Below are positions 1 to 5,025 of a stretch of 5,461 nt of DNA, in pieces; position 1 is the first letter of the stretch; each line of letters opens with the position of its first letter. The notes below the pieces were generated by a model. The model ran no database searches. It was not told the origin of the DNA and saw only the letters and a program-made list of their open reading frames with translations. This DNA is from an uncultured Campylobacter sp. (GTDB lineage Bacteria > Campylobacterota > Campylobacteria > Campylobacterales > Campylobacteraceae). The translations under genes were made by a program, and so were the position numbers. The DNA lies in NCBI RefSeq assembly GCF_938031315.1, contig NZ_CALHHT010000317.1, positions 1 to 5,461 on the forward strand, in the 5' to 3' direction.

Positions 1-2458
1 TCTCGCTAGGCATTAGGTTTGCACCGTTTTGCGCTTGGTATTTTTTGACGTAGCTTAGCATCTTTTCCGCGCCACTCCAATCCCCGCTTTCTTGGGCATA
101 GACCACGGACGAAACAAATATTCCCATCATCTTTTTAACTTCAGCAGATTCGTTTTGATCCAGCGCATCGCCTAGATATAGCGGCGAAAGCCACTCGTTA
201 TTTTTAGCGTTCTTAACCGGAATAATTCTAAAATAATCCCCCATAAACGCCGAGTAAAAGACGTTTACGCGCTCATTTACCTTGATGATCTCTTTATCTA
301 GCACACCGCGATTGCCCAAAGGCTTGCGGTTGATCTCCTCGACCATTTTATCGAGCTTGTAATAGCTCTCGCCCCCTTTAAATTCAAAAAAATCCATCAT
401 ACTGGCGTGGCTTTGCTTCTCATCCATACCTAGAATTTTTTTAAGCTCCGGCTCGCTAACCTTGATGATTGGCGCACGCCTCCAGTAGCTTTGATTTAGC
501 ATAAAAGAAAGCGCGGCGGCGTTATGGTTTAAAATTTCGCCATTTGGCGCCTTGTAGTTGTCGGCACGGTAAATTTTATTTAAAAGCTCCCTAGAAACGG
601 TATCAAAAGGCTCCATTCGCCCATCAAATCCCTGAATTACGAGGCTTGCTAAATCCTCACTAAATTTAGGATCAAATTTCGGCACGGCTAGCTCGCCTCC
701 CATAGTAGAAAAATTATGCGGTGGGACGGAGTCTTGTTCCGCTGCAGATTCTTGCGAAGCGGAGCTTTGATTGGAATTTTCAGCGGTGGAATTCGGCGCG
801 GAATTTTGCGAAGCCGGATCTTGCACGCTAGCAGGGCTTTGCGGCGCGGAATTTTCTGTAGCTGTGTTTGAGACGGAACTAGAATTTTGAGTAGTGGAGT
901 TTTGTTCGGCATTTGCTGCGCTAGGATACAATGCAGCCAAGCTCAAAGCCAATGCGCCTATTAATGCCAATGCCGCACCTTTAGTGCCGCGTCGCGTTTT
1001 TTTGGCGCGTTTTGATGCAGAGCTTTCTGCAGAGCTTACGGACACCGAGCTAGACGCGGAATTTTTAGAATTTACATCTTTTTCTCGAGCAAGATGCGTA
1101 TTTTCGCTGATTAAGCGCGAGAGCTTGAAAAAGCGCGAGCCTCGGTTGAAAAAGTTAAAAAACATCCCCACGCAAAGCAAAAAATAGCCGATGTAAGTTG
1201 GAACTTTGCCGGGGTCTTTATTGACCGAAAGCACGGTACCACGCTCATCCGTGTCGTATGAGCTTTGGAAAAATCGGTATCCGCCGTAATCGAGCACGTG
1301 ATTCATAAAAATATCATAATCAAAGCTCGTATTGCCGTCTTTTAGCGTGATTTCGCTTTTATATCCGGAGGGCGAATTGGTGCCTGGATAGCGATCCATC
1401 ACAAAGTCGCGAAGCGCGATTTTAAAAGGCAGATGAAGCATCTTTGGCGCCAAGGCTACGATGAAATTCTTATCTCCCACCTTATAGCTAGCGCCATGCG
1501 AATCCCTAGGCACGTAGATTTCGCGACTCTGCCCCGCAAAGCTTAGCGTAGCTACTACGCCGGGCTCACCCGGTAAATTCGCAGCTACCGGAACAAATTT
1601 CTCGACCGCGGAGCTAAGCAGGCTAACGGGGGCGAAATTTATTCCATCGAAGCTGTAAAGCAAGAGATTGCCTAGCGGATTATCCTCGTTTCTCTTAAGC
1701 GTCGCAGTGCTCATATCAGCCATTTTAGTGGCGTTTATATCAAGACTTGAGTTTAGATAAAATTTGCCGTCTTTGGATTTTATGTAGATGAAATTCTTAC
1801 TTTTAGGCTCTGCATTAAAAGTGATACTAAGCTCGCCTATCTCCATGCTCTCGCCTGATTGCAAGGAGACGTTTTGGCTGCCAACGTTGTTGGAAAATAA
1901 TAGCTCCACGCGCGCAGGAGCCTGTCCGGTCGGATCTTGCACCCATTTTAGCTCGCCGTGTTCTACGAGCTCTTTAAATTTTAAATTTGCGATCCTGCCC
2001 TCTACGTCTAGATTGAGATCGAAGTTCATCCGTCCTGCGCCGTTTAAAAATTTACTCTCGTCAGCAGATATAAACTCGCCGTCATTGCCTAAAGTAAGAA
2101 GCTGAACGACCTCGTCTTTAGTCGTTACGATCGAGCTCTCGCCGCCCTCTCTTATATGGATATTGCCCTCAAAGCCGAAATATCTAGTCAAAATCGCTCC
2201 AGCAAGCATAAACAAAAAGCTTGCGTGAAAGATTAGCGCAGGCAGCGTGCGAAGTTTAATCATGCGGTAGCGATAGATATTGTAGGTTAAATTTACTCCC
2301 AAAAGCACCATCAGCGCGCCAAACCACGCAGTAGAATAAACCATCGCCCAAGCTACTTCCGTACCGTAAGCGGTCTCTACGAAAGTGGCGATCGCACAGG
2401 CTAGCGCCAAAATCAGTAGCATCACTGACGCGCACTCCATACTAAAAAATGTCTTCAT
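1..2458 (-). CDS. ccsBA: Cytochrome c biogenesis protein CcsBA (ResB/CcsB-CcsA fusion), C-terminus outside window
   Basis: This is a System II cytochrome c synthetase, which moves haem across the inner membrane and attaches it to CXXCH motifs of periplasmic apocytochromes. The frame is open from the ATG at 2456-2458 to the left edge (819 codons) with no stop or frameshift. AAGGA at 2464-2468 lies 5 nt before the start. Membrane segments are seen near residues 9-27, 38-58, 72-92, 422-438 and 495-511. His78 in the third helix matches the transmembrane haem-ligand histidine known near position 77 of Helicobacter hepaticus CcsBA. Residues 95-420 form the large periplasmic ResB-type domain, ending in the typical DPGKVPTYIGYFLL stretch. 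A basic, Ser-rich cytoplasmic segment (about 440-493) and a fifth helix lead to a low-complexity periplasmic linker. A second periplasmic region follows from about residue 585, with VIQGFDGRMEPFDT. The CcsA part with its WWD motif must lie beyond the left edge, so the full protein should exceed 1000 residues. Family call is firm. Confidence 0.93.
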   Translation of the reverse strand, partial: MKTFFSMECASVMLLILALACAIATFVETAYGTEVAWAMVYSTAWFGALMVLLGVNLTYNIYRYRMIKLRTLPALIFHASFLFMLAGAILTRYFGFEGNIHIREGGESSIVTTKDEVVQLLTLGNDGEFISADESKFLNGAGRMNFDLNLDVEGRIANLKFKELVEHGELKWVQDPTGQAPARVELLFSNNVGSQNVSLQSGESMEIGELSITFNAEPKSKNFIYIKSKDGKFYLNSSLDINATKMADMSTATLKRNEDNPLGNLLLYSFDGINFAPVSLLSSAVEKFVPVAANLPGEPGVVATLSFAGQSREIYVPRDSHGASYKVGDKNFIVALAPKMLHLPFKIALRDFVMDRYPGTNSPSGYKSEITLKDGNTSFDYDIFMNHVLDYGGYRFFQSSYDTDERGTVLSVNKDPGKVPTYIGYFLLCVGMFFNFFNRGSRFFKLSRLISENTHLAREKDVNSKNSASSSVSVSSAESSASKRAKKTRRGTKGAALALIGALALSLAALYPSAANAEQNSTTQNSSSVSNTATENSAPQSPASVQDPASQNSAPNSTAENSNQSSASQESAAEQDSVPPHNFSTMGGELAVPKFDPKFSEDLASLVIQGFDGRMEPFDTVSRELLNKIYRADNYKAPNGEILNHNAAALSFMLNQSYWRRAPIIKVSEPELKKILGMDEKQSHASMMDFFEFKGGESYYKLDKMVEEINRKPLGNRGVLDKEIIKVNERVNVFYSAFMGDYFRIIPVKNAKNNEWLSPLYLGDALDQNESAEVKKMMGIFVSSVVYAQESGDWSGAEKMLSYVKKYQAQNGANLMPSE
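728..907 (-). other. Low-complexity Ser/Asn/Gln/Ala linker inside CcsBA
   Basis: Codons 518-577 of ccsBA encode 60 residues of which 42 are Ser (17), Ala (9), Asn (8) or Gln (8). There is no Lys or Arg and only a few acidic residues. It starts just after the fifth membrane helix, whose end (SAANA) resembles a signal-peptide cleavage site, so it should lie in the periplasm between the CcsB and CcsA halves. At DNA level it carries imperfect repeats, including an exact 14-bp direct repeat (CGGCGCGGAATTTT at 794-807 and 842-855). It reads as a flexible, fast-evolving spacer rather than a folded domain. Confidence 0.75.
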
Positions 2459-2498
2459 CGATTTCCTTTAGATTTATGAGGGTTTTCAAAATCGCGAG

Positions 2499-2504
2499 AT
2501 TTTA
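2499..2504 (-). promoter_or_regulatory. Candidate -10 box for ccsBA (TAAAAT)
   Basis: On the minus strand the context is TTTTTGCTAAAATC, which fits the Campylobacter sigma-70 pattern of a TAWAAT-like -10 after a T-rich stretch, with no obvious -35. Transcription would begin near 2492, giving a leader of about 33 nt before the ATG with AAGGA inside it. AT-rich DNA makes such boxes common, so this is a plausible site and not a proven one. Confidence 0.45.
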
Positions 2505-2519
2505 GCAAAAATTGCTTAA
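2502..2519. repeat. Imperfect palindrome overlapping the ccsBA promoter
   Basis: TTAGCAA and TTGCTTAA face each other across three A residues. The core AGCAA/TTGCT match is exact and one extra T breaks the outer symmetry. It overlaps the candidate -10 box of ccsBA, a usual place for a repressor site. No known regulator is recognised from it, and chance is possible in such AT-rich DNA. Confidence 0.3.
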
Positions 2520-2560
2520 TTTTTCATTTTACGACTTGCAAGCGCACGCCTGCTAGCGTA

Positions 2561-2622
2561 GCGCGAATATGCGTTAAGATGCTCTGATAAAGCGGTAAAA
2601 TTCTCATCTTAGGCATTCGCGC
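2561..2622. repeat. Long two-part inverted repeat (hairpin) in the creA-ccsBA gap
   Basis: Outer arms GCGCGAAT (2561-2568) and ATTCGCGC (2615-2622) are exact complements, as are inner arms TAAGATG (2575-2581) and CATCTTA (2605-2611). Between the arm pairs lies an asymmetric internal loop (6 nt on one side, 3 nt on the other), and the apex loop is 23 nt. That gives 15 paired positions in one nested stem. No T-run follows on either strand, so it is not a standard intrinsic terminator. It could be a structured leader, a small RNA, an mRNA processing site or a protein-binding site. Confidence 0.6.
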
Positions 2623-2767
2623 AGGAATTTAACGGCGCGGATAAATTTTGTAAAATGCTGCAGAATTTGGCAAAATTCTATGTAAATTTTATGCGCCATC
2701 TCATAGCGTAATTTCTAATTTAGAATTCCGCTGCGATAAAATTCTATCTTTGCGAAATTCCTTCTTA

Positions 2768-3259
2768 TTATTTTTTGCCTTGGGTATATGCGAGCTCGCA
2801 CACGTCGCCCACGGCTTGGTGGCACGGGATTGCCGAGATCGAGTTATTAGGCGAGCCGTCGATCACTTTATCTGAATAAACCAAATAGATTAGCGAGCCC
2901 TGCACCGCGTCGTAAAGCCTAACTACGTGGGTCTTTTTGAAGATCAACGAGCTGCGTTTTTCAAAAATATCCTCTTTTTTCAGCTCCTCTTTGATGATGA
3001 TTTTAGGCGCTGTCTGCACGCACGACACAGAGGCTTCGGAGCGATCCTCCTCCACGCCGATGATCTCTTTGGCGCCGCCTTTTTTGGCATAAGAGACGTA
3101 GCAGGTCACTCCATCAACCTTAGGATCTTTAACCGCGATAACTTCGATGCGATCGTCTTTGCCAAAAATTCTAAACGAAGTATTTACGCTACCTACGAGC
3201 TCGTAATCGCCCGCGCAAACAAAAGCCGCTAAAATCGCCACTAGAATAAATTTTTTCAT
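2768..3259 (-). CDS. creA: CreA family exported protein
   Basis: This encodes 163 residues related to E. coli CreA, a small periplasmic protein of unknown biochemical role. Residues 1-16 form a type I signal peptide with a Lys-Lys start, a hydrophobic core and probable cleavage after VCA. Family motifs are plain: GSVNTSFRIFGKDDRIEV (23-40), the DPKVDGVTCYVSYAKKGG block (45-62), SLIFKKTHVVRLYD (104-117) and the YSDKVIDGSP segment (128-137). Cys53 and Cys80 match the cysteine pair of E. coli CreA. Two further cysteines, Cys146 and Cys154, sit in a C-terminal extension not found in E. coli CreA. The start at 3257-3259 is chosen because AAGGA lies 5 nt upstream and the signal peptide begins there. 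The gene is divergent from the hexosephosphate mutase gene and is not beside creBCD regulators as in E. coli. Confidence 0.9.
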   Translation of the reverse strand: MKKFILVAILAAFVCAGDYELVGSVNTSFRIFGKDDRIEVIAVKDPKVDGVTCYVSYAKKGGAKEIIGVEEDRSEASVSCVQTAPKIIIKEELKKEDIFEKRSSLIFKKTHVVRLYDAVQGSLIYLVYSDKVIDGSPNNSISAIPCHQAVGDVCELAYTQGKK

Positions 3260-3264
3260 AACCA

Positions 3265-3269
3265 TCCTT
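3265..3269 (-). promoter_or_regulatory. Ribosome binding site that sets the creA start
   Basis: AAGGA on the minus strand stands 5 nt before the ATG at 3257-3259. The in-frame ATG at 3263-3265 would overlap this element, and the more distant ATG at 3293-3295 lies upstream of the candidate promoter, so both are unlikely starts. Confidence 0.75.
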
Positions 3270-3285
3270 TGGAATTTTAGCGGCG

Positions 3286-3291
3286 ATTTTA
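3286..3291 (-). promoter_or_regulatory. Candidate extended -10 box for creA (TGATAAAAT)
   Basis: On the minus strand TAAAAT is preceded by TG and one spacer base, an extended -10. Transcription would begin near 3279 and leave a leader of about 20 nt containing the AAGGA site. The box lies about 35 bp from the divergent mutase promoter, so the two could compete or share a regulator. Confidence 0.5.
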
Positions 3292-3293
3292 TC

Positions 3294-3308
3294 ATTTATA
3301 ATATAAAT
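3294..3308. repeat. Perfect 15-bp palindrome in the divergent promoter region
   Basis: ATTTATA and TATAAAT flank a single central A. It lies next to the creA -10 box and between the creA and mutase promoters, so it could be an operator for creA. It is pure A/T, so chance occurrence is a real alternative and no regulator can be named. Confidence 0.35.
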
Positions 3309-3324
3309 ATTAAGCAAGTTTTTA

Positions 3325-3330
3325 TAAAAT
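3325..3330 (+). promoter_or_regulatory. Candidate -10 box for the hexosephosphate mutase gene (TAAAAT)
   Basis: The context TTTTTATAAAAT offers a TAAAAT or overlapping TATAAA -10 after a T-run. Transcription would start near 3337, leaving a leader of about 21 nt with AAGGA at 3348-3352, 5 nt from the ATG. There is no evident -35, as is usual in Campylobacter. Confidence 0.5.
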
Positions 3331-3357
3331 ACCGCGATTTAAATTTAAAGGAATTTT

Positions 3358-4716
3358 ATGATCGAAGATATCTTTAGAGAATACGATATTCGCGGCATCG
3401 TGGGCGAGGAGCTAAACGAGCGCAGCGTAAAGGCAATCGGCTTTGCTCTTGGCAAACATATCGCAAATCTCGGGCTTGAGCGCGTTAGCGTGGGATACGA
3501 CGCCCGCCTTAGCGCGGATGAGCTTTTCGGCTATTTCGTAAGCGGGCTAAATTTCGCCGGACTGCGAGTTTATAATATCGGCTTGCTGCCGACGCCGGTG
3601 GGCTATTTTAGCGTATTTACGCATAAATTTGACGCAAACGTAATGATCACCGGCTCGCACAATCCCAAAAATTACAACGGCTTTAAGATCACGATCGGCA
3701 CGGACAGCTTCTTTGGCGAAGATTTGAAACGTCTAGGCGCGCAGGTGCGGGAGCTGATGAGTTCAAATTTTGAAATTCCAACTGATCCAAGCGCCCAGAG
3801 GTACGACATTTTAAGCGAGTATTTAGCATATTTTGAGAAGGAATTTGCGGCTCTTAAGGGTTTTGCCGCGCCTTTTATTATCGACTGCGCAAACGGCGCC
3901 GCGGGCGTTACTGCTACTAAAATCATCGAAAGGCTGGAGCTAAACGCTAAAGCTTTATTTCCGCAGCCCGACGGCAACTTTCCAAACCACCACCCCGATC
4001 CCAGCGAGGAGAAAAATTTAGCGGATCTTAAAGCCGCGATGAGGCAAGACGACGTGGCTTTGGGCTTCGGCTTTGACGGAGATGCCGATAGGATCGCCGT
4101 GCTTACGCCGCGCCGCAACATAAAAGGCGACGAGCTGGCCTGCCTACTGGCTCTAAACATGAACCGCCCGCGCATCCTAGGCGAGGTCAAATGCTCGCAG
4201 GCGATGTACGATACCATCGATAAGATCGGCAAAAGCTTCATGGGCAAGACCGGCCACAGCAATATCAAAAAGGCGATGAAGGAGCTAGGCATCGACCTTG
4301 CCGCCGAAGTTAGTGGGCATATCTATTTTAAGGAGCGATATTTCGGCTTCGACGACGCCGTGTATGCGATGATGCGCGTGCTCGAGCTCGTCAAGCTCGG
4401 CTTTGATCTTGACGGCGAGCTGGACAAGCTGCCGCGGACGTTTAGCACCGACGAGATAAAATTTAATACGAGCGAGGAGCGCAAATTTGAGATCATCGAG
4501 GCAGTCAAAGCGCGTATTCATAGCGGTATAGAGGAGCTTCCCGCCGTGCGCGACGTAATCGAGATAGACGGCATCCGCGTGCGGTTCGACGACGGCTGGG
4601 CGCTCGTGCGCGCGAGCAACACCACGCCCGTGATCGTAACTCGCTTCGAGGCCGGCAGCGCGGGCTTTAGAGATAAGATGCAAAGCGTATTTTTAGAAAT
4701 TTTGAAAAAATGCTAA
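3358..4716 (+). CDS. Phosphomannomutase/phosphoglucomutase (AlgC/ManB-type alpha-D-phosphohexomutase)
   Basis: This 452-residue cytoplasmic enzyme interconverts hexose 6-phosphate and 1-phosphate (mannose and/or glucose), feeding GDP-mannose or UDP-glucose type precursors for lipooligosaccharide, capsule or other glycans. The four family elements are present in order. The phosphoserine loop TGSHNP has catalytic Ser100. The metal-binding loop DGDADR has Asp240, Asp242 and Asp244. The sugar-specificity loop AEVSGH (316-321) has Glu317 and Ser319. The C-terminal phosphate-binding loop RASNTTP spans 418-424. The N-terminal FREYDIRGI is also typical. Length fits the family (Pseudomonas AlgC is about 460). 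The start has AAGGA 5 nt upstream. Whether mannose or glucose is the main substrate cannot be told from the sequence, so I give no symbol. The gene is divergent from creA and followed 48 bp on by the small gene before alr. Confidence 0.95.
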   Translation: MIEDIFREYDIRGIVGEELNERSVKAIGFALGKHIANLGLERVSVGYDARLSADELFGYFVSGLNFAGLRVYNIGLLPTPVGYFSVFTHKFDANVMITGSHNPKNYNGFKITIGTDSFFGEDLKRLGAQVRELMSSNFEIPTDPSAQRYDILSEYLAYFEKEFAALKGFAAPFIIDCANGAAGVTATKIIERLELNAKALFPQPDGNFPNHHPDPSEEKNLADLKAAMRQDDVALGFGFDGDADRIAVLTPRRNIKGDELACLLALNMNRPRILGEVKCSQAMYDTIDKIGKSFMGKTGHSNIKKAMKELGIDLAAEVSGHIYFKERYFGFDDAVYAMMRVLELVKLGFDLDGELDKLPRTFSTDEIKFNTSEERKFEIIEAVKARIHSGIEELPAVRDVIEIDGIRVRFDDGWALVRASNTTPVIVTRFEAGSAGFRDKMQSVFLEILKKC

Positions 4717-4728
4717 ATATCGCCAGGG

Positions 4729-4734
4729 TAAAAT
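4729..4734 (+). promoter_or_regulatory. Weak candidate -10 box before the small gene (TAAAAT)
   Basis: TAAAAT follows GGG in the 48-bp gap after the mutase stop, with A/T-rich tracts upstream inside the mutase tail. A start near 4741 would give a leader of about 24 nt. Read-through from the mutase promoter is equally possible because no terminator is visible in the gap. Confidence 0.25.
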
Positions 4735-4753
4735 TTGATGATAAATTTAAATC

Positions 4754-4758
4754 AAGGA
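4754..4758 (+). promoter_or_regulatory. Ribosome binding site that sets the start of the 86-residue gene
   Basis: AAGGA stands 6 nt before the ATG at 4765-4767. The in-frame TTG at 4735 and ATG at 4738 have no comparable site at proper distance, so the shorter product is preferred. Confidence 0.7.
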
Positions 4759-4764
4759 TGTGAA

Positions 4765-5025
4765 ATGCAAAAAAACAGCGAAGCAATCGGGCAAAAAGAG
4801 CTCGTCGAAAAAAATATCAAAGAGCTTTTGGGCGCCAGGGCGGAATTTTTTAAATTTTTAGACGAGCGCGTGCCTAAGATCGCAGGTACTGACGTATTTG
4901 ATTTCGAGCGCGCAGGTGTAGCTAGCCTGAAGGAGGTTTACGCGAAATTTTACGGCTACGACTACGCCGCGCGCAAGCTGCTGCCCTATCTCTACCGCGC
5001 GTACGGAGTGAACTTCGATGTCTGA
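4765..5025 (+). CDS. Small hypothetical protein (86 aa) overlapping alr
   Basis: I do not recognise the family. The product has 86 residues, no signal peptide and no membrane segment, so it is probably cytoplasmic. The N-terminal half (about residues 11-40) is charged and likely helical, with KELVEKNIKELLGARAEF. The C-terminal half is rich in Tyr and basic residues, with YAKFYGYDYAARKLLPYLYR near 62-81. A real gene is supported by AAGGA 6 nt upstream, the codon use of its neighbours, and an 8-bp overlap with the start of alr (stop 5023-5025, alr ATG 5018-5020), which suggests translational coupling. The position implies co-expression with alanine racemase, but no function can be assigned. The antisense frame is open too but lacks a good start context. 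Confidence 0.75.
   Translation: MQKNSEAIGQKELVEKNIKELLGARAEFFKFLDERVPKIAGTDVFDFERAGVASLKEVYAKFYGYDYAARKLLPYLYRAYGVNFDV

Larger units (their letters stand above)
2459..2767. other. Non-coding gap between creA and ccsBA
   Basis: This 309-bp AT-rich stretch has no credible gene on either strand. It contains the ccsBA ribosome binding site and candidate promoter (2464-2504), an imperfect palindrome (2502-2519) and a long hairpin (2561-2622). It also holds several short inverted repeats, such as AATTTTG/CAAAATT at 2644-2650 and 2671-2677, and TAGAATT/AATTCTA at 2721-2727 and 2740-2746. The last lies shortly after the creA stop and might slow transcription, but it lacks a T-tract. A second TAAAAT box on the minus strand at 2526-2531 is an alternative promoter. 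Its length suggests creA and ccsBA are not one tight operon. Confidence 0.7.

Noticed and set aside
688..1187. Open frames in other registers over the ccsBA linker (688-912 minus, 894-1187 plus)
   Set aside because: They fall inside the intact ccsBA frame, and the apparent Lys/Pro-rich or Ala-rich products are off-frame readings of the low-complexity DNA.
1788..2105. Plus-strand open frame antisense to ccsBA
   Set aside because: No ribosome binding site or recognisable product. The opposite strand encodes the ResB-type domain without interruption.
2561..2622. Intrinsic terminator for creA
   Set aside because: The stem is real, but no T-run follows it on the minus (creA) strand or the plus strand.
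3211..3226. Lipoprotein signal in CreA (Cys15)
   Set aside because: The residue before the Cys is Val, not Gly, Ala or Ser, so a lipobox is not satisfied. A type I cleavage after VCA fits better.
2927..3232. Plus-strand open frame antisense to creA
   Set aside because: The CreA family motifs are on the minus strand. The antisense frame shows no independent support.
3260..3295. Longer creA starts at 3295 or 3265
   Set aside because: The ATG at 3259 has AAGGA at 5 nt and begins a clean signal peptide. The 3295 start lies upstream of the candidate -10 box, and the 3265 start overlaps the ribosome binding site.
3672..4292. Long open frame (206 codons) antisense to the hexosephosphate mutase gene
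   Set aside because: The plus-strand mutase carries every family motif in order. The antisense frame has no recognisable domain or ribosome binding site and is explained by GC-biased codon positions.
4735..4764. TTG start at 4735 (or ATG at 4738) for the small gene
   Set aside because: AAGGA at 4754-4758 is correctly spaced only for the ATG at 4765.
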